Below are positions 17,850 to 27,137 of a DNA stretch of 64,000 nt, one piece after another. Within the stretch, counting starts at the first letter, position 1. Each line of letters begins with the position of its first letter. The notes beneath the pieces were generated by a model. It saw only the letters and a program-made list of their open reading frames with translations. It was not told the origin of the DNA and did not search any database. The DNA comes from JAUIIK01 sp963709995 (GTDB taxonomy: Bacteria; Chloroflexota; Chloroflexia; Thermomicrobiales; CFX8): contig CAVPYN010000002.1 in NCBI GenBank assembly GCA_963709995.1, positions 186,001-250,000 on the forward strand. Reading direction: 5' to 3'. Made by a program: the position numbers and the translations under genes.

Positions 17850-18347
17850 GTGATCACACTAGGAATCGATCCCGGCACAGCGCTTCTGGGCTATGGCGTC
17901 ATCGACGGCGTCGACGAGCTCAACGTGGTTGAGTTTGGAACGGTTCGTACCTCGAATGAGCAATCGCATTCGCAGCGACTGGAGATCTTGTTCGACGCTA
18001 TTTGTGAGATTCTCAGCGATTTCAGACCTGATGTTATAGCAGTCGAACAGCTATTCTTTGCGCGTAACGTGTCAACGGCGCTCGCCGTCGGCGAGGCCCG
18101 GGGGGTGACGCTTCTGGCTGCTGCCAGACAGCAAGTGCCAGTGTTCGAGTACAAACCATCGGAAGTGAAGCTGGCGGTAGCCGGGCACGGTGGCGCGGAC
18201 AAACAGCAGATCCAGGAAATGGTGCGGGTGTTGTTAAGGCTCGATCAGATACCAACTCCCGATGATGCGGCCGATGCTCTAGCCGTAGCGATCTGCCACG
18301 CATTTTCGAGCCGCTTCATTGACGCGACGAAGCGAGCTGGGACGTGA
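17850..18347 (+). CDS. ruvC: Holliday-junction resolvase RuvC
   Basis: Endonuclease that resolves Holliday junctions with RuvAB. The catalytic acids are visible in TLGIDPGTALLGYG, VEQLFFARN and DAADALAVAICH. I use GTG 17850, because the upstream extension to TTG 17820 adds ten residues with no family match. The product is 165 aa. The tlyA GTG overlaps its stop by 4 nt, indicating coupling. ruvA and ruvB are not adjacent. Confidence 0.93.
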   Translation: MITLGIDPGTALLGYGVIDGVDELNVVEFGTVRTSNEQSHSQRLEILFDAICEILSDFRPDVIAVEQLFFARNVSTALAVGEARGVTLLAAARQQVPVFEYKPSEVKLAVAGHGGADKQQIQEMVRVLLRLDQIPTPDDAADALAVAICHAFSSRFIDATKRAGT

Positions 18348-19126
18348 ACCGGCCCGGCCGTATGCGTGCCGATGAGTTGCTCGTCCAGAAGGGGCTTGCT
18401 CCCACGAGGTCTCAGGCACGGATTCTCATCGGCGCTGGGGAGGTGCGAACCCCGGATCATCGCGTTGAAAAGGCGGCAGAAATGCTGCCCGTGGATTCCG
18501 TGCTCCTCCTGGACGAAAAGCCGCGCTTCGTCAGCCGGGGCGGTCGAAAGCTGGAAGCAGCGCTCGATGAATTCTCGATCGACCCGACTGGTCTCGTCGT
18601 TGCTGACATCGGAGCGTCCACCGGAGGGTTCACCGACTGTTTGCTGCAACGCGGGGCAACTCGTGTCTACGCAATTGACGTTGGGTATGGCCAGCTGGAC
18701 TACTCGCTCCGGCGAGATTCAAGGGTCGTTGTCATGGAACGCGTCAATGCGCGCTATCTTGAACCTTTGTCGCATCCGATCGATCTCACGGTCGTTGACA
18801 CATCCTTCATCTCGCTGAAACTGATACTTCCAGCGGTCCAAAGAATCGGGTCTTACCGCGCGACGATCATTGCGCTCGTGAAACCACAGTTCGAAGCTGG
18901 CCGCGACATCGTGGGACGGCGCGGAGTGGTGAAGGATGAGCGCGTCCGTGCCCGGGTCGTTCGAGACATCATTGACTTTGCCGAGGGTCTGGGGATGAGA
19001 TTTCAAAATCTGATGCGCTCGCCGCTTATCGGACCTGCTGGCAACGAGGAATTCTTGGTGCATTTGTCGTCAGATCCCGATTCAAGGGTGGCTGATGTGG
19101 ACGAGGCGATCAATCGGGTGTTTTAG
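18344..19126 (+). CDS. tlyA: TlyA-family rRNA 2'-O-methyltransferase (S4 + FtsJ domains)
   Basis: Class I SAM enzyme of the TlyA/hemolysin A family, known to methylate 16S and 23S rRNA ribose. An N-terminal S4 RNA-binding domain (MRADELLVQKGLAPTRSQAR) is joined to a Rossmann methyltransferase with ADIGASTGGFTDCLLQ. The K-D-K-E-like catalytic set includes VDTSFISL and LVKPQFEAG. At 260 aa it is typical. The start is GTG 18344, overlapping ruvC. ATG 18362 is an alternative. It ends overlapping meaB by 4 nt from the opposite strand. Confidence 0.92.
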   Translation: MNRPGRMRADELLVQKGLAPTRSQARILIGAGEVRTPDHRVEKAAEMLPVDSVLLLDEKPRFVSRGGRKLEAALDEFSIDPTGLVVADIGASTGGFTDCLLQRGATRVYAIDVGYGQLDYSLRRDSRVVVMERVNARYLEPLSHPIDLTVVDTSFISLKLILPAVQRIGSYRATIIALVKPQFEAGRDIVGRRGVVKDERVRARVVRDIIDFAEGLGMRFQNLMRSPLIGPAGNEEFLVHLSSDPDSRVADVDEAINRVF

Positions 19127-20055
19127 GCGTTCCGCTTCGTGGCACATCCAATGAGCCGTGCGGCGTCGAGCGGATGGAGTTCTCCGGCCGCAACTGCTTC
19201 AACGAACTTCGAGCCGTCAACCGCATTCAGGCGCCGTTCGATTGTTCGTTCAAGATTCGAAATTGCAAGATGGCGTATCTCCGCTGCCGCGCGTCGAAGG
19301 CGCACATCGTACGGTGCAGCAGCCAGTTGATCGTCAATTGCCTGAACCAATTGCTCGATTCCACACCCCGTGACCACCGAGGTCTTCACAACGGCCGTTC
19401 CATCGGGTCGTGGATCCACCTCATGCACGAGACTCCGGAGGTCGCGGTACAGATGGTCCGCCCCGGGAAGATCGGACTTGTTCACCACAAGAACATCAGC
19501 GATCTCAAGAACCCCGGCCTTGATCAATTGCACCGAATCGCCGGTTCCAGGCACCTGGAGCAAGACGGTCACGTCTGCCAGCTCTGCGACCTCGATCTCT
19601 CCCTGGCCAACGCCAACCGTCTCAATCAATATGACGTCAAATCCAAACGCGTCCAGAACCCTCAGCGAGCCAAAGACTGCATCCGACAGCCCGCCAAGTC
19701 GCCCGCGGCTGGCAAGCGACCGGACGTATACGCGATCGTCGCTCCAGGTTTCCATCATGCGGACGCGATCTCCGAGAGCCGCCCCGCCAGTTCGCTTACT
19801 CGACGGATCGAACGCCAGCACAGCCACCATCTGGTTTCTGGCCCGGTATTTCGCGATCAGACGGTTCACCAGAGAACTCTTCCCCGCCCCCGGCGGCCCG
19901 GTAATGCCGATGATCCTTGCAGTACTCACCGGGGGCAGATTCCAGATCCAGTCATCCAAATCAATTCGAGTGTTCTCGACAAGGGATATCGCCCGCGCCA
20001 GAGCCGACCGCTCCCGGTTGTCGAATCGTTCTCTAAGCGAACGCGAAGGATTCAA
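19123..20055 (-). CDS. meaB: Methylmalonyl-CoA mutase GTPase chaperone MeaB
   Basis: G3E-family GTPase (ArgK/MeaB) that loads and protects B12-dependent mutases. Walker A is GITGPPGAGKSSLVNRL. The metal/switch region includes DPSSKRTGGAALGDRVRM, ETVGVGQGE and the NKSDLPGAD G4 motif. The 310-aa length is normal. Its start overlaps the stop of the upstream B12-binding protein by 4 nt, so the two are translated together. The large mutase subunit is not in the window. Confidence 0.95.
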   Translation of the reverse strand: MNPSRSLRERFDNRERSALARAISLVENTRIDLDDWIWNLPPVSTARIIGITGPPGAGKSSLVNRLIAKYRARNQMVAVLAFDPSSKRTGGAALGDRVRMMETWSDDRVYVRSLASRGRLGGLSDAVFGSLRVLDAFGFDVILIETVGVGQGEIEVAELADVTVLLQVPGTGDSVQLIKAGVLEIADVLVVNKSDLPGADHLYRDLRSLVHEVDPRPDGTAVVKTSVVTGCGIEQLVQAIDDQLAAAPYDVRLRRAAAEIRHLAISNLERTIERRLNAVDGSKFVEAVAAGELHPLDAARLIGCATKRNA

Positions 20056-20483
20056 TGTGAGATCGTTCTTCGTTCAGATGTGGAGCTCAGTATGAACTCC
20101 ACGATGTCGTTGAGCGGGGTGCCGGGTCCAAACACATCGGCGACACCAGCCTCACGTAGTGTTTGTGCATCCGCTGGGGGAATGGTGCCGCCAACCACGA
20201 CCAAGGCATCTTGACGACCAACCTCATGCAAGCCAGCAACGATTGCCGGGATCAGTGTCAGATGCGCTCCGGAGAGGATAGAGAGACCGACGACGTCGAC
20301 ATCTTCATCCACTGCGGCCCTGACGATCATCTCGGGCGTTTGAAATAGACCGGTATAGATCACTTCCATTCCCGAGTCGCGGAGCATCCGGGCGATGATG
20401 CGTGCGCCGCGATCATGACCGTCAAGACCGGGCTTGGCGATCAACACCCGGATCGGAGGTCGATCTTGCTCCTCTGAGGTCAT
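20052..20483 (-). CDS. B12-binding small subunit of an acyl-CoA mutase
   Basis: Stand-alone cobalamin-binding domain as in the C-terminus of methylmalonyl-CoA mutase. It has the lower-axial His motif PGLDGHDRGARIIA, SILSGAH and VVVGGTIPPAD. At 143 aa it is the split-subunit form (as in archaeal and some bacterial mutases), which pairs with a separate catalytic subunit encoded elsewhere. It overlaps the acyl-CoA dehydrogenase stop and the meaB start by 4 nt each, forming a tight operon. Confidence 0.93.
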   Translation of the reverse strand: MTSEEQDRPPIRVLIAKPGLDGHDRGARIIARMLRDSGMEVIYTGLFQTPEMIVRAAVDEDVDVVGLSILSGAHLTLIPAIVAGLHEVGRQDALVVVGGTIPPADAQTLREAGVADVFGPGTPLNDIVEFILSSTSERRTISH

Positions 20484-21643
20484 ACGTCACTTGTTTCGTT
20501 GCGCACGACTGACCTCGCGATTACTAGCCTTTGAATCTCCGACGTTCCTTCGTAAATCTCGGTGATCTTCGCGTCTCGATACAATCGTTCCGCTCCATAC
20601 GCTCGCAGATATCCGTATCCACCGAGGATCTGAACGGCGTCAGTCGCGCTTCGAACCGCCAATTCGCTCGAAAAGAGTTTCGCTTTGGAGGCCGCTTGAA
20701 TGTAATCCTGTCCAGAATCCTTCAGCCGTGCAGCGTTCCAGGTTAGCAAGCGTGACGCTTCCAGACCCGTCGCCATGTCGGCAAGTTTCCACTGTATCGC
20801 CTGAAATTCCGAGATTGGTTTCCCAAACTGTTTCCGGTCATTGGCATAGCCCCGACTTAGGTCAAGGGCAGCAGCGGTGATGCCATTTGCCTGGGCTGCG
20901 ATGCCAATCCTGCCGGAGCTGAGCACGCTCATCGCAATGCCGAAACCGGATCCGACTTCCCCCAAGATCCGGCTTTCAGGCACGTAACAATCCCGGAAAT
21001 GAACGGAGTTGATCTCCGACGCGAGAATCCCAAGCTTCTTTTCAGGAGGACCGACTTCGATACCCTCGTCTTGCCTGTCGACGATGAACGCTGTCATGCG
21101 CTTCGACGTTCGAGCATCCGGGTCCGTTACCGCAAACACAACGAACACTCCCGCATGTCCGGCCGAGCTGATGAAGACTTTCTCTCCCGACAGGCGATAC
21201 CCTGAACCGTCCGGAACTGCTCTGGAGCGAATCGAAGCGGCGTCGGAACCCGCGTCCGGCTCGGTAAGCGCGTATGACCCGATTCGAGTGGCGTTGGCAA
21301 GATCAGGCAGATACTGTTTGCAAGCATCACCCGAGCCAAACGTGGCGATCGCGGAAGAAACCAGCGTGTTGTGGACGGAGAGAATGACTGAAACCGCAGC
21401 CGAACACCGAGCGATCTCCTCGTATACCAGTGCTATCGATACCGCGTCGAGCGGAAAGCCGCCGTACTCTTCCGGAATCGCCATGCCGAGCAGCCCGACT
21501 CTCGCCGCCTCCTGGATTTCTTCCATGGGAAATTCTGCGGCCTCATCGCGCTCGGCGGCGCGCGGGGCCACGACCCCCAGGGCAAATTCACGCGCGGCGC
21601 TCCGGATCATCTGTTGGTCATCAGTCAGTAAGAGATTTGTCAC
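20480..21643 (-). CDS. Acyl-CoA dehydrogenase
   Basis: FAD-dependent dehydrogenase of short or branched acyl-CoA. It has YALTEPDAGSDAASIRS (acyl-CoA/FAD loop), the YANDRKQFGKPISEFQAIQWKLADM block and the catalytic Glu in YEGTSEIQRLVIAR. I chose GTG 21643 because GGAGG lies 4 nt upstream, and the family N-terminus (LLLTDDQQMIRSAAREFA) starts right after it. The open frame further up only overlaps hbd. It follows hbd by 17 nt and overlaps the B12 subunit by 4 nt. Confidence 0.94.
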   Translation of the reverse strand: MTNLLLTDDQQMIRSAAREFALGVVAPRAAERDEAAEFPMEEIQEAARVGLLGMAIPEEYGGFPLDAVSIALVYEEIARCSAAVSVILSVHNTLVSSAIATFGSGDACKQYLPDLANATRIGSYALTEPDAGSDAASIRSRAVPDGSGYRLSGEKVFISSAGHAGVFVVFAVTDPDARTSKRMTAFIVDRQDEGIEVGPPEKKLGILASEINSVHFRDCYVPESRILGEVGSGFGIAMSVLSSGRIGIAAQANGITAAALDLSRGYANDRKQFGKPISEFQAIQWKLADMATGLEASRLLTWNAARLKDSGQDYIQAASKAKLFSSELAVRSATDAVQILGGYGYLRAYGAERLYRDAKITEIYEGTSEIQRLVIARSVVRNETSDV

Positions 21644-21660
21644 AGCGCCTCCGAACTGCT

Positions 21661-22512
21661 TCAGTCGTAGGTGTAGAATCCCAGTCCGGCTTTCCGTCCA
21701 AGGCGACCGGCTGACACGAATTGCCGCAACAGTGGACACGGTCGATACTTCTGATCGCCCAGATCTCGATGAAGGACCTCCATGATGTCGAGGCAGACGT
21801 CGAGACCTATCAAGTCCGCCAGGGCAAGCGGTCCCATCGGATGATTCATTCCCAAACGCATGATTTCGTCGATGTTTTCACGCGTCGCGACGCCTTCCAT
21901 CAAGCAGAAGACCGCCTCGTTGATCATCGGCATGAGTAGCCGGTTGGAGACAAATCCGGGAAAATCCTTGACTTCGACAGGTGCCTTCCCGGCCCGGCGG
22001 GCCAGATCACTTGTGGCATCTATTGTGGCATCCGACGTATGGAGACCGCGCACAACTTCTACCAGAGATATCGCTGGCACTGGATTGAAGAAGTGCATCC
22101 CTACAACCTGATCGGCCCGGTTCGTCGCCGCTCCGAGGGTCGTAATCGAAATCGACGAGGTGTTGGACGCGAGTATCGCATGTTCGGGAGCGACACGATC
22201 GATCTCGCGAAAGATGGAGCGCTTTACTTCCAGATCTTCGACAACTGCCTCAATGACCAGATCACATGCGCGGACAGCGTCTAATCCAAGTTCCGAATCA
22301 ATTAGACTGAGCGCCAGATTAGCGTCCTCGTCTGAGATCCTCCCACGAGCTACGGCGCGGGCCAGCGACGACTCGATTGCCTCCAGCCCAGCGGCAAGAG
22401 CATCTCTGCGTTGATCGGTTAGGGTTACGATGATTCCCGCCAGCGAGAGCACCTGGGCGATACCACGGCCCATCGTTCCTGCCCCCACAACGCTTACGCG
22501 AGTAATTTCCAT
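21661..22512 (-). CDS. hbd: 3-hydroxybutyryl-CoA dehydrogenase
   Basis: NAD-dependent 3-hydroxyacyl-CoA dehydrogenase. The Rossmann motif is VVGAGTMGRGIAQV. The catalytic His lies in VVGMHFFNPVPAISLVEVV, and NHPMGPLALADLIGLDV is in the C-terminal helical domain. At 283 aa it is the stand-alone short form. It is the first gene of the leftward block hbd, acyl-CoA dehydrogenase, B12 subunit, meaB, which suggests a propionate, butyrate or branched-chain acyl-CoA pathway. Confidence 0.95.
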   Translation of the reverse strand: MEITRVSVVGAGTMGRGIAQVLSLAGIIVTLTDQRRDALAAGLEAIESSLARAVARGRISDEDANLALSLIDSELGLDAVRACDLVIEAVVEDLEVKRSIFREIDRVAPEHAILASNTSSISITTLGAATNRADQVVGMHFFNPVPAISLVEVVRGLHTSDATIDATSDLARRAGKAPVEVKDFPGFVSNRLLMPMINEAVFCLMEGVATRENIDEIMRLGMNHPMGPLALADLIGLDVCLDIMEVLHRDLGDQKYRPCPLLRQFVSAGRLGRKAGLGFYTYD

Positions 22513-22549
22513 TCTTCACCCTTTCGAGGCTGGCGAAAGTCCGACACCA

Positions 22550-23131
22550 TCAACTGATTCCAACAGACTCGCGATTGAATTCGTTCATCGCACTCATGAT
22601 TCCATGGCGTGCCCAGTGGATCGCGGCGTCCGCAGATAGTTCGACGATTTGGTCCAGATGCGCTTGCTCCTCCGCGCGAAACTTGGACAAGACATGATTC
22701 GTTGTCGTCCCGCTTGTGGGCCGACCAATGCCAATTCTCAGTCGAGCGAACTCATTCGATCCCAACTGGTCGATGACGGACTGAACGCCGTTATGTCCTC
22801 CGGCGCCGCCACCAGGGCGGAGACGGATTGTTCCGAACGGAAGGTCGAGTTCGTCGTAGATTACCAGCAGGTTGTCCAACTCGGTCCGATACCACCGGCA
22901 CAGCTGGGCCACTGAAAACCCGCTGAGGTTCATCATCGTTGTTGGACACCCAATCACCAGACCAAGTTCATCTAACCGCGCTTCGATGATTGCCGCGTCG
23001 AAGCGTCGCCTGGAGATCTGTCCATGGCAACGACGCGCGACTTCATGTGCGACACCGAACCCGATGTTGTGCCGGGTGCCAACGTATCTGGAGCCGACGT
23101 TGCCGAGCCCGACGATGATTCGGTCCGCCAC
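22550..23131 (-). CDS. pth: Peptidyl-tRNA hydrolase
   Basis: Recycles peptidyl-tRNA released from ribosomes. The motifs are IIVGLGNVGSRYVGTRHNIGF (catalytic His), PTTMMNLSGFSV (catalytic Asn region) and YDELDLPFGTIRLRPGGGAGGHNGVQSV. I chose GTG 23131, preceded by AGGAAGAG at good spacing. ATG 23182 would add 17 residues without similarity. The product is about 193 aa. It lies upstream of hbd on the same strand with a 37-nt gap. Confidence 0.94.
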   Translation of the reverse strand: MADRIIVGLGNVGSRYVGTRHNIGFGVAHEVARRCHGQISRRRFDAAIIEARLDELGLVIGCPTTMMNLSGFSVAQLCRWYRTELDNLLVIYDELDLPFGTIRLRPGGGAGGHNGVQSVIDQLGSNEFARLRIGIGRPTSGTTTNHVLSKFRAEEQAHLDQIVELSADAAIHWARHGIMSAMNEFNRESVGIS

Positions 23132-23337
23132 TATCTCTTCCTGTTCGTGACCGTTAAGCAGTCTTCGAAGTCTCTGGAACACGACTAGTTCACCGTCTTA
23201 CGTCCAATCTATCGTCCAGGGCGTAGTTTATCGTAGAGTCGGTACGTTCCGGCCCCGGTGATATACTCAAGCGCTGAACGAGGCAATTGAACAGAGGTCA
23301 GCACATCCTCGGGCAATTCAACCGGAGAACTACCTAA

Positions 23338-23895
23338 ATGGGATTTCTAGGCATCGGCGCGATGGAAGCACTGGTCATCTTGGTCATCGCGTTGATCATT
23401 TTTGGACCAGGGCGCCTTCCCGAGATTATGGGGGAAGCTGGACGAACCGTTCGGGATTTTCGCAAGGCAACCAGGGAAATCACCGGAGATTTCGAAGACT
23501 CGATTTCCGAAGTGCGTAGCACCTATCAGGACTTGGAGCGTGAGGTACGTTCGACTGCATCCGACCTGAAACGCGATACTCAGCGAGTTGCGGATGAGGT
23601 GAACACAGCGGTTTCTAGCGCCACCGTAACGGACAACTCCTCTGGTACGGTTTCGAAGCGACCAGCAACTCCCAAACGTCTCGATCAAGTTGGTGTCTCT
23701 GACGATCAGCAAGAGGACGTTTCGCAGCACGTCCTCGCAAAGCAGGAAGCGGGCGACTCGTCGTCAAGCGAGAGCAAGGACCGGCGCGGCACTCGCGTGC
23801 CGGTGCCAGCGGCATCGCCCAACGGGGTCTCTCAACCAGATGAGGATCTTCTGTCGTCTGATGATGGGGACGACCTGCTTTCCGTCGACAGCTAG
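23338..23895 (+). CDS. tatA: Sec-independent translocase subunit TatA/TatB
   Basis: Twin-arginine translocase component. The short N-terminal membrane helix (MEALVILVIALII) is followed by FGPGRLPEI and an amphipathic helix GEAGRTVRDFRKATREI. A long acidic, Ser-rich disordered tail follows (about residues 95-185). The length and extended helix are closer to TatB, while FGPGRLPE is common to both. tatC is not adjacent. ATG 23338 follows CCGGAG. A possible -10 box TATACT lies at 23262-23267, without a good -35. Its stop overlaps the convergent methyltransferase stop. Confidence 0.88.
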   Translation: MGFLGIGAMEALVILVIALIIFGPGRLPEIMGEAGRTVRDFRKATREITGDFEDSISEVRSTYQDLEREVRSTASDLKRDTQRVADEVNTAVSSATVTDNSSGTVSKRPATPKRLDQVGVSDDQQEDVSQHVLAKQEAGDSSSSESKDRRGTRVPVPAASPNGVSQPDEDLLSSDDGDDLLSVDS

Positions 23896-24620
23896 CAATC
23901 GGTGGCGCCACTGCAGTCCTCTTCCGATTGGCCTGAATCGCGGCGATGCGCTGTCAAGTAGACGGCGATTCCCCATTCGTCTTCACGCATATCCCATCGC
24001 ATGTCGAATCCAGATCGCGAAATGATTCGGTTCGGCGGCGGTATTCCAACATGAGATCCCCCGACGATATTCAACAGCACCCCGCGAGGGTTCCACCTGG
24101 GACCTCGATTGATCGTTCCGCCAATAAGAACTGATACCCGTCCGTCCGTTCGCAGAACTCGTCCAAACTCCTGCCAGGTTGCATCGGAGAAGATCCACGG
24201 ACCTGGATAGCTTGCGATGATCAGATCAACCGATCCGGCTGGCATCGGCAGCGCATCGGCCCGTCCGTCAACAACACTCGTTCCGAAGCGACGTGCGCGC
24301 GCCTGCATTGATCGGGACGGCTCGAAACCAGTCACAGCGATCCCCCGGCGCTCCGCCGCTCGGACGAGTATCCCCTCCCCACATCCAACATCGATCACTC
24401 TGGAAGCGCTCTGGATCTCTGCAAGTAGCGACAGCCGGCGTCCCTTCCAGCTGCTTCCGTACGCAATGTCACCGGCCAACTCATGGAACAATACTGCTGG
24501 ACCATAGAGGAGGTCGAACAACCAGTGCATGAGAATGAGTCGCCACCTTCTCAGAGCAAAGATCCCCTTCCAAAGACGTCCCGCAGCTGTTAGCCAGAAG
24601 GACCGCTGATCGTGTCCCAA
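23892..24620 (-). CDS. Class I SAM-dependent methyltransferase
   Basis: Rossmann methyltransferase of the Methyltransf_11 type. Motif I is VIDVGCGEGILVRAAERRG, then FEPSRSMQARAR and the acceptor segment ADALPMPAGSVDLIIASYP. The N-terminal about 50 residues contain a hydrophobic stretch (LMHWLFDLLYGPAVLFHELA), as in the membrane-associated quinone- or lipid-modifying types. The substrate is unknown. It is divergent from tgt with 9 nt of overlap at the starts and convergent with tatA. Confidence 0.8.
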   Translation of the reverse strand: MGHDQRSFWLTAAGRLWKGIFALRRWRLILMHWLFDLLYGPAVLFHELAGDIAYGSSWKGRRLSLLAEIQSASRVIDVGCGEGILVRAAERRGIAVTGFEPSRSMQARARRFGTSVVDGRADALPMPAGSVDLIIASYPGPWIFSDATWQEFGRVLRTDGRVSVLIGGTINRGPRWNPRGVLLNIVGGSHVGIPPPNRIISRSGFDMRWDMREDEWGIAVYLTAHRRDSGQSEEDCSGATDC

Positions 24621-25802
24621 GTGCCATATTTTGGAATTACAAACCAGGATGGGCTCGCCAGAACCGGTGACCTGCGGCTTCCCTCAGGCGTAGTTCAGAC
24701 GCCGTTGTTCATGCCGGTTGGCACTCAGGCGACGGTAAAGAGCCTCGACCCGGCCGATCTCCTCAACGTCGGCACGGAACTTGTCCTCTCGAACACCTAC
24801 CACCTGATGCTTCGGCCCGGCGCTGATTTGATCGAGCAATTCGGCGGCGTGGCGAAGTTCATGCAATGGAACCGGCCAATCCTAACCGACTCCGGCGGAT
24901 TTCAAGTATTCAGTCTGGCCAAACACAGGAAGATCACGCCGGCCGGCGTCCAGTTCCGGTCCCACATCGACGGCACGGAATTTGAACTAACCCCTGAAAA
25001 AGCAATCTCGATCCAGCAGCAGCTCGGGGCAGACGTATCTATGGTTCTGGATGTCTGTACCGGGTACGACGCGAGCGTCGAGGAACAAGTCGAGGCTGCG
25101 GATCTCACCCACCAGTGGCTCCCAAGAAACATAGCCGCATTCGAGTCACAGGTTGACTCTTCAGGAGAAATCCGGCCGCTGCTGTTCGGAATTGCCCAGG
25201 GCGGTTTCGATGCCGATCGCCGGAAAAGTTCTAGCGAATTTGTATCGAACAGCAGCGTGGATGGTTGCGCGATAGGCGGGCTCAGCGTCGGAGAACCAAA
25301 AGACGTACTGGCGAAGATGCTTGCTGCGTCACTCTCCGGTCTGGATTGGTATCGGCCACGATATCTCATGGGGGTTGGATCTCCTGAAGACCTCTGGCTG
25401 GCGGTAGGTGGCGGGGTCGACATGTTCGACTGTGTACTGCCAACCCGGGTTGCCCGGCATGGTGGCCTGTTCACGCCGCAGGGGCGGGTGAATATTCGCG
25501 CGTCCCGGTACCGAGCAGACGATCGACCAGTGGATGTTGAATGCGATTGCTACACCTGCCGCACGTTCAGCTCCGCCTACATTCATCATCTGTTTCGCGC
25601 AGGCGAATTGCTCGCGTATCGTCTGGCTACGATCCACAATCTGAGATTCATCATGCGGCAAATGAGCCAGATGCGGGAAGCGATTCAGAAAGGTGAGTTC
25701 GACCGCCGTCAATCCGAATTTCTTTCCCGGTATCTGCCAGCGGATGATTCTGTCCGGCAAGATCAGCGCTTGCGCTACCGGACCCGGTCTGGAAACCGTT
25801 GA
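24612..25802 (+). CDS. tgt: Queuine/preQ1 tRNA-guanine transglycosylase
   Basis: Exchanges G34 for preQ1 in GUN tRNAs. The catalytic Asps are in LTDSGGFQVFSLAK and DCVLPTRVARHG. The zinc site is CDCYTCRTFSSAYIHH. At 396 aa it is the normal bacterial form. It starts at GTG 24612. The stop overlaps the TTG of the next gene, so the FecR-like membrane protein is probably co-translated. I see no queuosine-synthesis genes nearby. Confidence 0.96.
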   Translation: MSQVPYFGITNQDGLARTGDLRLPSGVVQTPLFMPVGTQATVKSLDPADLLNVGTELVLSNTYHLMLRPGADLIEQFGGVAKFMQWNRPILTDSGGFQVFSLAKHRKITPAGVQFRSHIDGTEFELTPEKAISIQQQLGADVSMVLDVCTGYDASVEEQVEAADLTHQWLPRNIAAFESQVDSSGEIRPLLFGIAQGGFDADRRKSSSEFVSNSSVDGCAIGGLSVGEPKDVLAKMLAASLSGLDWYRPRYLMGVGSPEDLWLAVGGGVDMFDCVLPTRVARHGGLFTPQGRVNIRASRYRADDRPVDVECDCYTCRTFSSAYIHHLFRAGELLAYRLATIHNLRFIMRQMSQMREAIQKGEFDRRQSEFLSRYLPADDSVRQDQRLRYRTRSGNR

Positions 25803-27079
25803 CGGTGGTTGGGGTCAACGTAAGCCCGGAAGTTTCCACCCACGGGATAACCCGGCGGGCGTGGGGCACGCTTCTGGTATCTATCATCGTTCTGGCATGT
25901 GTGTTGTTGATTCTTCTGGCAGCGGCCGGCTATGTGTTCGATCACGCGAGTAGACCACGAACGGTCCACGCAATGACGGTGAGTGGGAGCGGCGCGCTCT
26001 GGCGATCCTCACCGACCGCAGAGTGGCGGCTGATTTCGGAAAGTGTGGAGTTGTCAGAGGGAGAGGAGATTTCAACCGACCTGGGGACGGTCGTCTGGGT
26101 TACTTTCTTCGACGGGTCCACACTCGAAATCGCCGAGCACTCCCAACTTCAACTTGAACGACTCCGTGAATCCCGATTTAGCGACGAGGCTCGCCAAATT
26201 GTCATCAGGCTTGACAGGGGAACGATCTACGGATCTCTCGCACCCGCCCACGGATTCAGGCACACCGAATTCCAGATTAGATCGGAAGACGGCGTAGTGA
26301 CGATGACTGATGATCACAATGACCCGAATGACGGGTCATTCCTGATCGAGCAGCATCCCCCTGACAGCCTTGCCGATAATCCATTTCGCGCCGCTTCGTT
26401 CCATGGCAGGCTGAAAATCAACACCGGAAGCTCAGCGGTCAACCTGACGGGACCAGCTCAACTAGCGGTGGATCGCAATGGAGTGGTCACTGAATCTTCC
26501 GCAATATCCGCGGAACTGATTCAGAACGGCAATTTCGCGCGCGGCCTGGCGGGATGGGATACGTTTTACACTGCATCCGGGCGCGAACCTGCAGCATCAA
26601 TCGGACGCGTGCTTCTCAGTCCGAACGACTCCCCGGACGGTTCGACGTCCGTTCGGTTTATTCGACCAGAGAGCAGTATTTCGGCAACGACAGGGATCCG
26701 CCAACCGATCGATCGAAGCCTTCGACTGCCGGCATCCTTGACACTTGAACTCGACATCTGGATTGACCACCAGAGCGACAACGTTGAGACAGTTCCAACA
26801 ACACCACTTGGGATTGAGCTTTCGTACGAAGACATTCTTGGGCAAGAGCGTGTTTGGCGGAGCGTGTACCGGTTGGATAATCTCGGAGATCGGATTGATG
26901 CGGACATCGCGACGGTAATGACCGCTTCAGAATGGACGCACGTCATCGTGGACCTACACAATATAGAACCAATTCCTAGGATTCTCGGTACCTTGGTCGT
27001 GTACGCTAGCGGTACTGGCTACCAATCAGAAGTAGCCAATCTCTCACTTACAACCGGTGAGGGGAGTGTCGTTCCATGA
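25799..27079 (+). CDS. Membrane-anchored FecR-like domain protein
   Basis: Not assigned to a pathway. After a short cytoplasmic N-terminus comes one membrane helix (about residues 25-47, LLVSIIVLACVLLILLAAAG). An extracellular region follows with a FecR-like beta fold (residues about 60-165: SGALWRSSPTAEWRLI, EGEEISTDLGTVVWVTFFDGSTLEI). The C-terminal domain (about 240-426) begins ELIQNGNFARGLAGWDTFY, a beta-sandwich opening typical of carbohydrate-binding-like modules. No iron-sigma system lies nearby, so a role in envelope polymer binding is only inference. The start is TTG 25799 overlapping tgt; GTG 25805 is possible. Confidence 0.65.
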   Translation: MTVVGVNVSPEVSTHGITRRAWGTLLVSIIVLACVLLILLAAAGYVFDHASRPRTVHAMTVSGSGALWRSSPTAEWRLISESVELSEGEEISTDLGTVVWVTFFDGSTLEIAEHSQLQLERLRESRFSDEARQIVIRLDRGTIYGSLAPAHGFRHTEFQIRSEDGVVTMTDDHNDPNDGSFLIEQHPPDSLADNPFRAASFHGRLKINTGSSAVNLTGPAQLAVDRNGVVTESSAISAELIQNGNFARGLAGWDTFYTASGREPAASIGRVLLSPNDSPDGSTSVRFIRPESSISATTGIRQPIDRSLRLPASLTLELDIWIDHQSDNVETVPTTPLGIELSYEDILGQERVWRSVYRLDNLGDRIDADIATVMTASEWTHVIVDLHNIEPIPRILGTLVVYASGTGYQSEVANLSLTTGEGSVVP

Positions 27080-27137
27080 GTGCGGCCGGCGGAATACGTC
27101 GTCCACGACGGATCGCCTGCGGGAGGATTGATTACAG

